This document shows positions 8,573-17,544 of a stretch of 64,000 bases of DNA, one piece after another (the first letter of the stretch is position 1; each line of letters opens with the position of its first letter). The stretch is from Shimazuella kribbensis DSM 45090 (GTDB lineage Bacteria; Bacillota; Bacilli; Thermoactinomycetales; Thermoactinomycetaceae). The stretch covers positions 200,113 through 264,112 of the forward strand of contig NZ_ATZF01000004.1 in assembly GCF_000428065.1 (NCBI RefSeq). Direction: 5' to 3'. The notes under the pieces are model-generated. The model worked only from the letters and a program-made list of their open reading frames with translations. It was not told the DNA's origin and made no database searches. The position numbers and the translations under genes are program-made.

Positions 8573-9580
8573 TTAATTTGAAACCAGATGGAAAGCCTCT
8601 GACAGTAGTTGGTACGATTTTAATTTCGACTTGAAATCATGTGTAATTGTTAAAATCATGAACTCGTCTGTGCCAAATGTCTCTCCTATTTCAAGTATTT
8701 GATCTCGTACACTTTTCGGATTTCCAACAATGATTCGACTACGATTATTCTTCATACGAAGAAAATCTTGATCAGAGTATGGATACGATTTGACAGTCTT
8801 CTTTGAAGGTACTCTAGAAATATAAGGATTTTGTTCAGAAAGAAGAAAAGTCAAATCTAATGTGGATGTCATCTCTTCAGCTTCTTTTTCCGTTTCTCCA
8901 CATATTACAAACAACGCTATTAACGTTTTTGGCTGATCACAAATAACAGATGTTTGATACAGCTGAGTATATCTCTTCATGATAGTTGGATCAGCATGAT
9001 ATGATAAAAAATGAGCATAAGCATATGGGATTCCTAATCTAGCAGCAAGATGTGCACTTTCCATACTCGAACCAAGCAACCAGATAGGTGGAGCTGATAA
9101 AACACTAGGCGTAACTTGAAGCCTGCTGAAACGATGATTCTTAGAAAATGAGCCATACAAATAATGCATCAAATCTATTATTTGCTGATGATATGGTATT
9201 ATCTCTGTTTTCCCCTCTTGTAAAGCTTTTGAAGCAAGGGATAATCCACCAGATGCTCGACCTATGCCAAGATCAATTCGATCTGGATAAAGTGCCTCCA
9301 GCACTTGAAAATTTTCTGCTACTTTAAACGAACTATAATGTGGAATCATGATCCCGCCAGATCCCACTCGAATACGGGAAGTAACAGATGCTAGATGGGA
9401 AACAAGCACTTCAGGGCTTGAACCAGCCATTGCTTTCATGGCATGGTGTTCAGACACCCAAAAACGAGTATATCCAAGTTTATCGGCTTCTTGAGCGAGT
9501 TGTGAGGTCTCCATCAATGCTTCGGCTTCTGTTTTCCCTTCTACTACAGGAGATTGATCTAATATACTTAAATGAACCAA
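8573..9580 (-). CDS. LLM-class flavin-dependent oxidoreductase
   Basis: This 335-residue protein belongs to the bacterial luciferase-like monooxygenases. The start LSILDQSPVVEGKTEAEALM, RFWVSEHHAM (about 38-47) and the GSGGIMIPHYSSFKVAENF stretch are typical of the YhbW/YwcH-like subgroup that uses reduced FMN. It acts in the cytoplasm on an unknown substrate. It is the first gene of a two-gene unit with the DHA2 exporter, and a divergent HxlR regulator lies 145 bases upstream. Confidence 0.92.
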   Translation of the reverse strand: MVHLSILDQSPVVEGKTEAEALMETSQLAQEADKLGYTRFWVSEHHAMKAMAGSSPEVLVSHLASVTSRIRVGSGGIMIPHYSSFKVAENFQVLEALYPDRIDLGIGRASGGLSLASKALQEGKTEIIPYHQQIIDLMHYLYGSFSKNHRFSRLQVTPSVLSAPPIWLLGSSMESAHLAARLGIPYAYAHFLSYHADPTIMKRYTQLYQTSVICDQPKTLIALFVICGETEKEAEEMTSTLDLTFLLSEQNPYISRVPSKKTVKSYPYSDQDFLRMKNNRSRIIVGNPKSVRDQILEIGETFGTDEFMILTITHDFKSKLKSYQLLSEAFHLVSN

Positions 9581-9725
9581 GTGGACCCCTCTCTTCCTAT
9601 TGCTTACATGATCGCTTTGTTACGACTAAATTATAATGACTTTCATTCTTTTACAAAAGAAGGCAATTTTTTTTGATATAATTCCATGTAACTGACATAC
9701 TTACTATTCGTTAGGGGTGTAAAAA

Positions 9726-10073
9726 ATGGATGACACTTCTCAGAATGATGAAAAATATGAAGAATGTACTTCTCTTATTGGGGAAGTATTAGGAATTCTT
9801 GGAGTCAAAAGAACTTTTTTAGTCATTGGAAAATTACACGATGGCCCTAAACGCTTTAATCAATTACGTCGAGGCTTAGGGGAGATCAGCACTCAATCTT
9901 TAACAGTCGTCTTACGCCACTTAGAAAGTAACGGAATTATAAATCGAGAAGTCTTACCAACATCTCCAGTTACAGTGGAATATTCGTTAACCGAACAGGG
10001 TAAGCAGTTTAATCAAGTCCTTGATGAAATGTACAAGTGGGGGCAAACTTGGAAACAGCGAAGGCTTTTATGA
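9726..10073 (+). CDS. HxlR-family transcriptional regulator
   Basis: This 115-residue winged-helix protein shows the HxlR pattern: VLGILGVKRTFLVIGKLHDG, FNQLRRGLGEISTQSLTVVLRHLESNGIINR and VEYSLTEQG. HxlR proteins often sense electrophiles, some through a cysteine. One cysteine (Cys14 in EECTSLIG) is near the N-terminus. The GGGGTG site lies 8 bases before the ATG. It is divergent from the luciferase-like oxidoreductase/DHA2 exporter pair and most likely controls it from the shared 145-base intergenic region. Confidence 0.9.
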   Translation: MDDTSQNDEKYEECTSLIGEVLGILGVKRTFLVIGKLHDGPKRFNQLRRGLGEISTQSLTVVLRHLESNGIINREVLPTSPVTVEYSLTEQGKQFNQVLDEMYKWGQTWKQRRLL

Positions 10074-10196
10074 AAAAATCGAATCTAACTTCCAACGAAG
10101 ATTGAGATTGAACTTTTCGGTTCTCTTGTATTGTGGTTGGATCAAAATTCCATATCTATCAAATATGCCGAGTCACAGGATTGCTTTCACAATTAG

Positions 10197-10236
10197 ACCG
10201 ACTACCTACACGTTAAGGTAAATAGTCGGTTTTTTA
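10197..10236 (+). terminator. Intrinsic terminator after HxlR gene
   Basis: CCGACTA (10198-10204) pairs with TAGTCGG (10223-10229), followed by six T. It ends the HxlR transcript about 120 bases after the stop codon. Confidence 0.75.
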
Positions 10237-10549
10237 TACTACTTGCCTTTTATTGGAAATCTTTTTTCTCTCAAAAGGCGAAGATGATCAAGAGTTGGGC
10301 AAATATCGGTTCGTCGTTCGGTTGTTGTTCTACCCCAAAAATAGAAAAAAGACTTTATATAAACGATATCTTTGTATCGTTTTTTAACCCAACACAAAAC
10401 CTAGTTAATAAGATTGTTTTGCTCGGAATTCGATATATATGTCAGAAATGTGATAAGATACATCTTAACTCTAGCTTGTCAACACATATTACACAATTCA
10501 CATGATGAACGAAATAATTGACGATGTGGCTGAATGGAGCGAGATTTGG
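10237..10549. other. Gene-free interval upstream of hprK
   Basis: No convincing gene. It holds a small hairpin with T-run (AAACGATA/TATCGTTT, 10361-10385) and the 15-mer CGGTTCGTCGTTCGG at 10307-10321, which recurs at 21864-21878. The hprK promoter should lie in its last 150 bases. Confidence 0.5.
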
Positions 10550-11476
10550 ATGAGTATAGGCGTAAAAATCAATGAATTGCAAGCAGAATTTGATTTAGAA
10601 TTAATCGGTGATGACGAATCTTTAGATCGAATGATTCAAACTAGTGATTTATACCGTCCAGGCTTGGAATTAGCTGGTTTTTTTACTTACTATCCAGTAG
10701 ATAGACTACAATTACTGGGGAGAACGGAACTATCTTTCGTGGAAAGTTTGTCAGCTGATGTGCGAGAAGAGCGAATGAGAAAGATTTGCCATCCTGAAGT
10801 ACCTGCTATTTGTATTACAAGGGATCTTCATGCTCCCGCTGATTTATTACAAGCTGCAAATTTGGTAGGGGTACCTGTCTTACGAACTCCCACACCTACA
10901 ACAAAATTTGCAGGAAAAGTAACCGATTATTTAGAGAATCGACTTGCACCTGTATCTACTTTACATGGTGTATTAGTTGATGTATACGGAATTGGGGTTC
11001 TCATCACTGGTGAAAGTGGTATAGGAAAGAGCGAAGCGGCATTAGAATTGATCAAACGTGGACACATGTTGGTTGCAGATGATGCGGTACAGATTACGCA
11101 AGTAACAGAGGGAGAGTTATATGGAACAGCACCTAAAATTATCAAACATCTATTGGAGATTCGTGGTTTAGGAATTATGGATGTGATGATACTATTTGGG
11201 GCAGGAGCAGTAAGGGATATGAAGCATATATCTCTGGTAGTGCGTCTCGAAACATGGCGTGAAAATTATCCATATGATCGATTGGGTTTAACCGAAGAGA
11301 CTATTCGCATCATGGATTCAGAGCTTCCGAAATTGACGATCCCTGTTCGACCAGGACGTAACGTGGCGGTATTGATAGAAGTAGCTGCAATGAATTATCG
11401 TTCTAAAATATTGGGTTACCATGCAGCAGAACAATTTGTCACTCGTTTAGAAAATTCACTTGGAGAGAATGAATAA
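10550..11476 (+). CDS. hprK: HPr kinase/phosphorylase
   Basis: Bifunctional enzyme that phosphorylates Ser46 of HPr with ATP and removes the phosphate with Pi, controlling carbon catabolite repression in Firmicutes. The P-loop GESGIGKS begins near residue 155, and the C-terminal signature region (EIRGLGIMDV near 200, ILFGAGAV) is intact. With the ATG at 10550 (MSIGVKINELQAEFDLELI) the protein has 308 residues and the P-loop falls where Bacillus HprK has it; an ATG at 10502 would add 16 atypical residues. The ribosome site (GGAG) is modest. lgt follows after a short convergent gene, as in Bacillales. Confidence 0.97.
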   Translation: MSIGVKINELQAEFDLELIGDDESLDRMIQTSDLYRPGLELAGFFTYYPVDRLQLLGRTELSFVESLSADVREERMRKICHPEVPAICITRDLHAPADLLQAANLVGVPVLRTPTPTTKFAGKVTDYLENRLAPVSTLHGVLVDVYGIGVLITGESGIGKSEAALELIKRGHMLVADDAVQITQVTEGELYGTAPKIIKHLLEIRGLGIMDVMILFGAGAVRDMKHISLVVRLETWRENYPYDRLGLTEETIRIMDSELPKLTIPVRPGRNVAVLIEVAAMNYRSKILGYHAAEQFVTRLENSLGENE

Positions 11477-11488
11477 CCTATATGTGCA

Positions 11489-11707
11489 CTACAGAAATAA
11501 GATAATGCGACCTGCGCGACTAACTTTTGGCTCTTGCCAATTTGGATAGTATACAAATTGGATAGGATTGTGGTAGAGGCAACCTGGTGTTTGGCATGTT
11601 CCTATGCCGTTTAATTCCGAAACACACATTTTTTTCCCACATTCTAAACAATCGTATCCTTTTGATTCGATTCCATTTGTTTCTGTAGAACTTTCTATAT
11701 TTAGCAC
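11489..11707 (-). CDS. Small zinc-ribbon-like protein
   Basis: This 72-residue protein is read against hprK and lgt. It contains CLECGKKMC and, 15 residues on, GTCQTPGCLYH, a pattern able to bind one zinc ion. The GTG at 11707 lies 9 bases after GGAGGG; a GTG at 11716 would touch that site. It ends 12 bases from the hprK stop, convergent, with no clear terminator between. Function is unknown. A second overlapping minus frame starting ATGGAGGG is a shadow. Confidence 0.65.
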   Translation of the reverse strand: MLNIESSTETNGIESKGYDCLECGKKMCVSELNGIGTCQTPGCLYHNPIQFVYYPNWQEPKVSRAGRIILFL

Positions 11708-11889
11708 GATAATCACCCTCCATCTACATTCTACCCTATAGATAGAAAATAAAATTTGTCTATAATGATAAATAATATCTTTTTTTATTAAGATCGGAAT
11801 ACTTGGTTTTTAAGGAGCTCATTTTCTTTTATCATTTGTTTCCTGTACAATGTACTCTAATGAGTACATTGATTGAGAGGATGGAATGT

Positions 11890-12813
11890 ATGCTTGTAAT
11901 TGATCCTGTTGCGTTTGCACTAGGGCCATTTCAGATCCACTGGTATGGCATTATTATGGGAACTGCAGCTATGCTTGGACTATATCTTGCTGTTCGTGAA
12001 GGAAAAAGGCAGGGTATAGATACAGACAAGCTTTTAGATATGATGATCTGGGTACTACCCTCAGCCATAATTGGTGCCAGATTGTACTATGTCTTATTTG
12101 AATGGGAATACTATGCAACGCATCCAGAAGAAATTATTGCTGTCTGGAAGGGTGGCTTAGCTATCCATGGAGGACTCATCGCTGCCTTTTTGGTAGGTTA
12201 TTTGTTTATACGTAAACACAAACTGTCTTTTTTACAATTAGCAGATATTGTTGCTCCAAGTATTTTATTGGCACAAGCAATTGGACGTTGGGGTAATTTT
12301 ATCAATCAAGAAGCCCATGGTGGTCCAGTTAGTGTTACCTTCTTACAATCTCTCCAACTACCCAATTGGATAATAGAGCAAATGACAATTGGCGGCGTTA
12401 CGTACCATCCCACTTTTCTCTATGAATCGCTTTGGAATTTGGTTGGTTTTGGTGTGCTATTATTCCTTCGCTATGTCGTTGTTCCCAAACGTGGGGAAAT
12501 CTTATTTGGATACATGATTTGGTATTCATTAGGTCGATTCTTTATCGAAGGGTTGAGAACGGATAGTCTAGCTTTTAATGGTCCGGATTGGTTGGCATCC
12601 CTTCTTCAATTCCTATGGGCTCCGATGGGAGTGGTTTTTCAAGCAGGGGAATTGACTGGTGGGAACATACGAATTGCTCAATTAATTAGTATGTTGTCTG
12701 TCGTTATCGCTATTGGTATTGTCATTTGGCGGAGAGTAAAAAAATCAGAAGTAAATACATCGAAACAAGCAAAAACGCAGACGGTTTCTACAGAGGTGAA
12801 GACCAATAACTAG
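11890..12813 (+). CDS. lgt: Prolipoprotein diacylglyceryl transferase
   Basis: Lgt moves diacylglycerol from phosphatidylglycerol to the lipobox cysteine of prolipoproteins, in the cytoplasmic membrane. The protein has seven predicted membrane helices, HWYGIIMG near the start, and the family signature GRWGNFINQEAHGG at about residues 135-148. The ATG at 11890 (MLVIDPVAFALGPFQIHWYG) is chosen by alignment to the family and a GAGGATGG site; upstream starts add a non-homologous leader. The 307-residue length exceeds the usual 270-280 because of a basic, Lys/Thr-rich tail. A hexapeptide acyltransferase gene follows at 37 bases. Confidence 0.96.
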   Translation: MLVIDPVAFALGPFQIHWYGIIMGTAAMLGLYLAVREGKRQGIDTDKLLDMMIWVLPSAIIGARLYYVLFEWEYYATHPEEIIAVWKGGLAIHGGLIAAFLVGYLFIRKHKLSFLQLADIVAPSILLAQAIGRWGNFINQEAHGGPVSVTFLQSLQLPNWIIEQMTIGGVTYHPTFLYESLWNLVGFGVLLFLRYVVVPKRGEILFGYMIWYSLGRFFIEGLRTDSLAFNGPDWLASLLQFLWAPMGVVFQAGELTGGNIRIAQLISMLSVVIAIGIVIWRRVKKSEVNTSKQAKTQTVSTEVKTNN

Positions 12814-12850
12814 AAAGACAGAACGCATTTCTGTTACAGGAAGTAATTCT

Positions 12851-13285
12851 TTGTGGCAGATGTACCATACTATTTCTTTTTGGAAGGTATTATGGAACAC
12901 CCTTATCTGTTGGGGAGTCCGTTATCTTCCCTTTTTTCGGTTGAAAAATAGTGTTTATCGTAGATGTTTGGGAATGAAAATTGGTTCCAAAACAGCAATT
13001 GCGTTTTTTGTAATGATGGATTTGTTATATCCTGAGAAAATCCGGATCGGGAATAACACGATTATCGGGTATAATACGACAATCTTAACGCATGAATATT
13101 TAATAAACGAGTATCGTATTGGCGAAGTGCAAATTGGAGATAATGTGATGATTGGAGCAAATACGACAATTCTCCCTGGAGTAGTCATTGGAGATGGAGC
13201 TGTAGTTGGGGCTGGTACAGTCGTTTCCAAAAATATAGAACCTCATACTTTTGTAGCAGGAAATCCTATGAGGGTGGTTAAGTAA
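12851..13285 (+). CDS. Left-handed beta-helix acyltransferase (YvoF-like)
   Basis: This 144-residue protein has an amphipathic N-terminal part (residues 1-45) and then hexapeptide repeats (IGNNTI, IGYNTT, IGDNVM, IGANTT, IGDGAV, VGAGTV), diagnostic of the trimeric left-handed beta-helix acetyltransferases. Its position after hprK-lgt matches B. subtilis yvoF (recollected gene order). The substrate is unknown. The TTG at 12851 lies 7 bases after AGGAAG; an ATG three codons later is an alternative. In Bacillus the his operon follows directly, but here it starts 21 kb away. Confidence 0.9.
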   Translation: MWQMYHTISFWKVLWNTLICWGVRYLPFFRLKNSVYRRCLGMKIGSKTAIAFFVMMDLLYPEKIRIGNNTIIGYNTTILTHEYLINEYRIGEVQIGDNVMIGANTTILPGVVIGDGAVVGAGTVVSKNIEPHTFVAGNPMRVVK

Positions 13286-13340
13286 GTTAATTCCTTCACT
13301 ATTTTTTTATAATTGCTATAAAAGCTTCACGAAATAGAAA

Positions 13341-13371
13341 TTGACACCTAATTATACCGATCGGTATAATT
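13341..13371 (+). promoter_or_regulatory. Promoter overlapped by TetR-type palindrome
   Basis: TTGACA (13341-13346) and TATAAT (13365-13370) are 18 bases apart. The region 13350-13371 is a perfect 22-base palindrome centred on ATACCGATCGGTAT, which covers the spacer and the -10 box. This is a classic TetR/AcrR-family operator layout and would repress the RND pump. No TetR gene adjoins it. Confidence 0.85.
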
Positions 13372-13407
13372 TATGTAAAATTAGCAGCATGTGGAGGAGG
13401 TCTTCTT

Positions 13408-16400
13408 TTGACCTGGTTAACCCGATTCTCACTAAAGAACGTAGCAGCAGTCCTCATATTGGTTTTTCTTGTAGCTGGTGGAGGCATTTATACAGCTTAT
13501 CAGTTGAAAATGGAGGCAATGCCAGATATTAGTTTTCCGGTTGTCGTTGCACTAACACCATATCCTGGGGCTTCACCAGAGGATATAGATAAAAAAGTAA
13601 CACAGCCAATCGAAAAATCAGTAAGAGGATTAAAAGGAATTGATAAAATTTCTTCTGTTACCGCAGATAGTACATCTGTGGTGGTCATTCAGTATGATTT
13701 TGATACAGATTTAGATAAGGCTCAACAAGAAATCAAAGATGCAGTAAGCAAAGTTTCCTTACCTGAACAAGCAATGGAAACTACCTTTAATCGTTTTGGT
13801 TTTAATACCATATCGTTTTTGAATCTAGCAATCACGAGTGATACCAAAAATTCTGCTGATTTAGAGCGCTGGGTAAACAACGATTTGAAAAGTACCTTGA
13901 CTTCCATTAATGGCGTTGGAGAGATCACTGTAAAAGGACAAGGTCCAAAAGCGGTTTATATAAAACTCAAACCAGAGAAATTAAAGAAATATAATCTATC
14001 CCTGCAACAAGTTCAGCAAACTTTACAGGGTGCAAATCTATCTTTACCAGTGGGAGACTTTACACAAGATCAAATCGATAAACCAGTTCGTGTAGAGCAA
14101 AACATCCAAACGATTGAAGACCTCAAAAACTATAAATTAACAGTACCAAGTAATCCATCTGCTGGATTGGAAGATGCTTTTAATCAGATTGGAGAAGGTT
14201 TTCAAGGTCTTGGCCAAGCTGTGGGAGGTTTAGGGCAAGCTGTTGGTGGATTGGGTCAAGGTTTGGGTCAAGTAGGGCAAGGAGTAGGTCTGCTTCAAGC
14301 TCAAGTTCAAATTTTACAAGCTGCTCAACAAATTCAAGCACAGATTATTGGTGATCAACTTTCCTTGAATCAAGTAATGGCAAAAATGCAGCAAAATCCA
14401 GATAAACCAGAGTACAAAGGTCAAGTACAAGGTTTGCAACAAAAGATCAAAGCAGAACAAGGTGTTCTTCGACAGCTTAATGGGCAATTAAAATCATTAC
14501 AAGCAAAACTCCCAAAGCAAAAAGCTGGTAGTCCCTCTAGTAAGGTAAAACTCCCAAAAAGCAGCGGGGTAAGTAAACCAAAAGTAGAAGAACAAAAAAT
14601 CGAAACGGTAAGATTATCGGATATTGCCACCATTACAGAGTCGGGTGAAGATAATGAAATGATCACCCGTACGAACGGAAAACCATCTGTTAACCTAGAG
14701 ATTGTCAAAGATCCAGACGCGAATGTAGTAGAGTTAGCTGATGATATCAATGCAAAATTAGTAGAAATACAAAAAGAAAATAAAGATATTCGTGTGCAAA
14801 CGCTATATGATCAATCCATTCAAGTGAAAGAATCCGTTTATTCCATGATTCGAGAAGGTACACTTGGAGCCTTGTTTGCAGCGTTTATTATTTTGATATT
14901 CCTGCGAAATTTCCGAATGACACTCATATCGATTGTTTCGATTCCCATCTCGGTATTTATCACATTGATCGTACTTCAGCAAGCAAATATTACGCTTAAC
15001 ATTATGACGCTTGGTGGGCTTGCTGTAGCCATTGGTCGTGTAGTAGATGACAGTATCGTAGTTATCGAAAACATTTATCGTCACTTAAAGAAATATCCGG
15101 AACGAAATACGAAATTGATTCGTACTGCCACAGGAGAAGTAGCATCAGCCATCACCTCATCCACTTTGACAACCGTAGCAGTATTTTTACCACTGGGTTT
15201 GGTAAGTGGCGTAGTAGGCGAAATTTTTATGCCATTTGCGATAACAGTGTCAGTGGCATTACTCAGTTCTCTACTTGTAGCAGTAACAGTTGTTCCTGTT
15301 TTGGCTAAACTTTTCTTGCTGCGTGGGAAAAGGATCAAAACAGAAGAGAAACCAAGTAAAATTGCAGAAGCATACAAACGGGCTCTGCGTTGGTCATTGG
15401 ATCATAAATGGGTTGTATGGTCTGTATCTTTGGCTTTACTTGTTGCTAGTTTGTTTTTAGTACCGCTAATAGGTACGAGCTTCTTACCAGCAGACAAAGA
15501 TAAAGTAATGTCTGTCAGTCTAAAAATGCCGTCTGGCACTACATTAGAAAAAACCAATCAAGTAGCCGACCAGATGGAAGCAAAAATCAAATCCAATAAA
15601 GAAGTAGAAGTAATTTCTACTTCGGTTGGGAACTTAAAAGGCCAATTATCTGCTAGTGGCAGTGTTGGTAGCAGTAACCAAGCTTCCTTCTTTATCAGTC
15701 TCCAATCAACAGCAGATGTAGACAAAGTGCTGTCTCACGTTCGTGCCCAGCTTGAACCGCTGCAAAAGGATGGAGAGATCAAGGTTGAACAAGTTTCCAG
15801 CACAGGACCTCCTTCCAGCAGTCAGCTACAAGTGACGGTAAAAGGCGATAAGCTGGAAGATATTCGAGTTGCTGCTGAGAAAATTACAGCGGAAATGAAG
15901 AAGATGAAAGGTCTAACGAATGTAACGAATAACTTGTCGGATCAAAAAGATGTGATTACGGTTCATGTCGATCCGCAGAAAGCTGCCGCAAATGGATTGC
16001 AAGTAAATCAGGTAGCTTCTACGGTTCGTGGTTTGCTTACGGCAGACAATATCATGACATTTGATCAAGGAGATCAGACGCAAGAGGTAAAACTCGGGTT
16101 GGTTCAAACCAATGCGAAATCCATTCAAGAGTTACAAAAAATAGAGTTCATCAATTCTTTAGGCAAAACGATAAAATTAGGTACCATTGCTGCCATCAAA
16201 CAAGAAAAAACACCTGTTACTATCCAAAAAGAAGATCTTGAAGAATATGCCACTATTACGGGTGACAGTGTTGTCAAAGATACAGGTGCATTATCGAAAA
16301 CATTGCAAATACAAGTAAATAAAATAGCCTTGCCATCTGGTGTTACAGCGAGTATCGGTGGAGCAGCAGATGAAATGACGAAAAGCTTTTCGCAGTTAGG

Positions 16401-16908
16401 TATAGCAATGCTCATTGCAATTGCTGCTGTATATATCGTCATGATCATTACATTTGGTCAAGCTACAGCACCATTTACTATTCTGTTCTCCTTGCCATTT
16501 GCTGTGATTGGTGGTCTTGTTGGTCTCTATCTCTCCAAGCAACCAATCAGTGTATCTTCGATGATTGGGGCATTGATGCTCATTGGGATTGTCGTTACCA
16601 ATGCTATTGTCTTGATTGACCGCGTACAGCAACAGCGAAGAAGAGGTCTAGATGTCAAAGAAGCGCTGATTGAAGCAGGTGGGACACGACTGCGTCCTAT
16701 TTTGATGACGGCACTTGCAACCATTTGTGCCCTGCTGCCGCTCGGATTAGGATTTGGTCAAGGTACATTGATTTCGCAGGGGCTGGCCGTAGTAGTTATC
16801 GGAGGACTAACCTCTTCTACGCTGCTCACATTGTTTATTGTTCCGATCATTTATTCATCGTTTAGCAGATTTCAACGACATGTTTCCTTATCCAAAGAGG
16901 ATGAATAG
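13408..16908 (+). CDS. RND-family efflux pump, SwrC/AcrB-like
   Basis: This 1166-residue inner-membrane pump has the RND plan: a helix at residues 10-30, a large outer loop, six helices (about 480-630), a second outer loop (about 665-990) and five helices at the end. The proton-relay motif GRVVDDSIVVIENI is near residue 544. The family includes B. subtilis SwrC, which exports surfactin and other lipopeptides (family knowledge), so lipopeptide or drug export is likely. Residues 262-295 are a Gly-Leu-Gly-Gln repeat, followed to about 395 by a Gln/Lys-rich coiled-coil-like insert within the first outer loop. The TTG at 13408 has GGAGGAGG 7 bases upstream. A TetR-type operator overlaps its promoter. 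Confidence 0.95.
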   Translation: MTWLTRFSLKNVAAVLILVFLVAGGGIYTAYQLKMEAMPDISFPVVVALTPYPGASPEDIDKKVTQPIEKSVRGLKGIDKISSVTADSTSVVVIQYDFDTDLDKAQQEIKDAVSKVSLPEQAMETTFNRFGFNTISFLNLAITSDTKNSADLERWVNNDLKSTLTSINGVGEITVKGQGPKAVYIKLKPEKLKKYNLSLQQVQQTLQGANLSLPVGDFTQDQIDKPVRVEQNIQTIEDLKNYKLTVPSNPSAGLEDAFNQIGEGFQGLGQAVGGLGQAVGGLGQGLGQVGQGVGLLQAQVQILQAAQQIQAQIIGDQLSLNQVMAKMQQNPDKPEYKGQVQGLQQKIKAEQGVLRQLNGQLKSLQAKLPKQKAGSPSSKVKLPKSSGVSKPKVEEQKIETVRLSDIATITESGEDNEMITRTNGKPSVNLEIVKDPDANVVELADDINAKLVEIQKENKDIRVQTLYDQSIQVKESVYSMIREGTLGALFAAFIILIFLRNFRMTLISIVSIPISVFITLIVLQQANITLNIMTLGGLAVAIGRVVDDSIVVIENIYRHLKKYPERNTKLIRTATGEVASAITSSTLTTVAVFLPLGLVSGVVGEIFMPFAITVSVALLSSLLVAVTVVPVLAKLFLLRGKRIKTEEKPSKIAEAYKRALRWSLDHKWVVWSVSLALLVASLFLVPLIGTSFLPADKDKVMSVSLKMPSGTTLEKTNQVADQMEAKIKSNKEVEVISTSVGNLKGQLSASGSVGSSNQASFFISLQSTADVDKVLSHVRAQLEPLQKDGEIKVEQVSSTGPPSSSQLQVTVKGDKLEDIRVAAEKITAEMKKMKGLTNVTNNLSDQKDVITVHVDPQKAAANGLQVNQVASTVRGLLTADNIMTFDQGDQTQEVKLGLVQTNAKSIQELQKIEFINSLGKTIKLGTIAAIKQEKTPVTIQKEDLEEYATITGDSVVKDTGALSKTLQIQVNKIALPSGVTASIGGAADEMTKSFSQLGIAMLIAIAAVYIVMIITFGQATAPFTILFSLPFAVIGGLVGLYLSKQPISVSSMIGALMLIGIVVTNAIVLIDRVQQQRRRGLDVKEALIEAGGTRLRPILMTALATICALLPLGLGFGQGTLISQGLAVVVIGGLTSSTLLTLFIVPIIYSSFSRFQRHVSLSKEDE

Positions 16909-16991
16909 AACGGAACCAGTAGGATGGATTGAGTTATTATGGTACGATAATGTCAGTGGTAATCGCCACTTTCCAACTAATGGAGGCACTT

Positions 16992-17249
16992 ATGGAACAG
17001 CGTGTGGCAGAATCCGGTGAGACGGAGCTGACGGCGGAAGAGCAGGAAAGAGCAAAGGAAGCGCTCGTCGAGAGCGTCATAGAGGCACTTTGCAAAGCCG
17101 GTCGTAAGAAACTCGAAGTAACCAAGGAGCTTCTGGACAAGTTCGAAGATCCGAACAAGGGTCCGGAAGTCCCGAAGACGCTGAAGAAGTTTCCGATCGG
17201 TGTTCTCGAGGCGATGAGGACGCTTTTCGAGAAGCTGGCCAAGGACTGA
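16992..17249 (+). CDS. GC-rich orphan helical protein (island C)
   Basis: I do not recognise this 85-residue protein (MEQRVAESGETELTAEEQER start). It is highly charged, predicted almost all helical, soluble and Lys/Glu-rich. GGAGG lies 5 bases before the ATG at 16992; a TTG at 16929 would add host-like sequence and is rejected. GC-rich codons contrast with the SwrC-like gene, which ends 84 bases upstream. It sits between that gene and a host-type terminator, so readthrough from the pump promoter is possible. TGACC then ATG 2 bases after the stop opens the next foreign frame, which is lost after about 10 codons. Confidence 0.75.
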   Translation: MEQRVAESGETELTAEEQERAKEALVESVIEALCKAGRKKLEVTKELLDKFEDPNKGPEVPKTLKKFPIGVLEAMRTLFEKLAKD

Positions 17250-17252
17250 CCA

Positions 17253-17286
17253 TGAGCGCACAGGTGCCACTAATTCTAGTGGCGCC
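17253..17286 (+). pseudogene. Truncated start of a second island C gene
   Basis: ATGAGCGCACAGGTG follows the previous stop with the tight TGACCATG spacing typical of GC-rich operons. GC-rich sense stops within about 10 codons, at the inverted repeat GGTGCCACTA/TAGTGGCGCC (17263-17286), after which host-like AT-rich DNA resumes. This looks like the 5' end of a donor gene cut at the island's junction. Confidence 0.5.
17263..17286. repeat. Inverted repeat at right junction of island C
   Basis: GGTGCCACTA (17263-17272) and TAGTGGCGCC (17277-17286) pair over 10 bases with one G-T step around ATTC. There is no T-run, so a terminator is unlikely. A smaller AGTGG/CCACT dyad lies at the left side near 16951-16966. 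Confidence 0.5.
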
Positions 17287-17310
17287 GCAGCATATAATTT
17301 TATGTATATA

Positions 17311-17343
17311 AAAAAGGCGTATTTTTTCAAATACGCCTTTTTC
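17311..17343 (+). terminator. Terminator downstream of RND pump and island C
   Basis: GGCGTATTT (17316-17324) pairs with AAATACGCC (17329-17337), flanked by A-run and T-run. Its AT-rich flanks suggest it was the pump gene's terminator, now separated from it by the island. Confidence 0.85.
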
Positions 17344-17449
17344 TTTTATCGATTTTCCTATTTATGTTAGCTTCTCTGCTTTTTATAAATAATGGATGAA
17401 AACACGACTTGAAAATTAATCTATTATTCATCTAAAAGTGAATAGATCA

Positions 17450-17488
17450 AAAGGGCAGAAAGAGATTAAATTTTCTCTTCTACCCTTG
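17450..17488 (-). terminator. Terminator of proBA
   Basis: AAGGGCAGAAAGAGA (17451-17465) pairs with TCTCTTCTACCCTT (17474-17487) with small mismatches. On the minus strand the stem is followed by TTTTG. It lies 57 bases after the proA stop. Confidence 0.7.
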
Positions 17489-17544
17489 TATTCCTGTTTA
17501 TCCATATTTAATAGGAATCGAAATATAACACGAAGAAACATATC

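Noticed and set aside
10284-10505. 73-codon frame upstream of hprK
   Set aside because: It crosses a hairpin with T-run and lacks a ribosome site.
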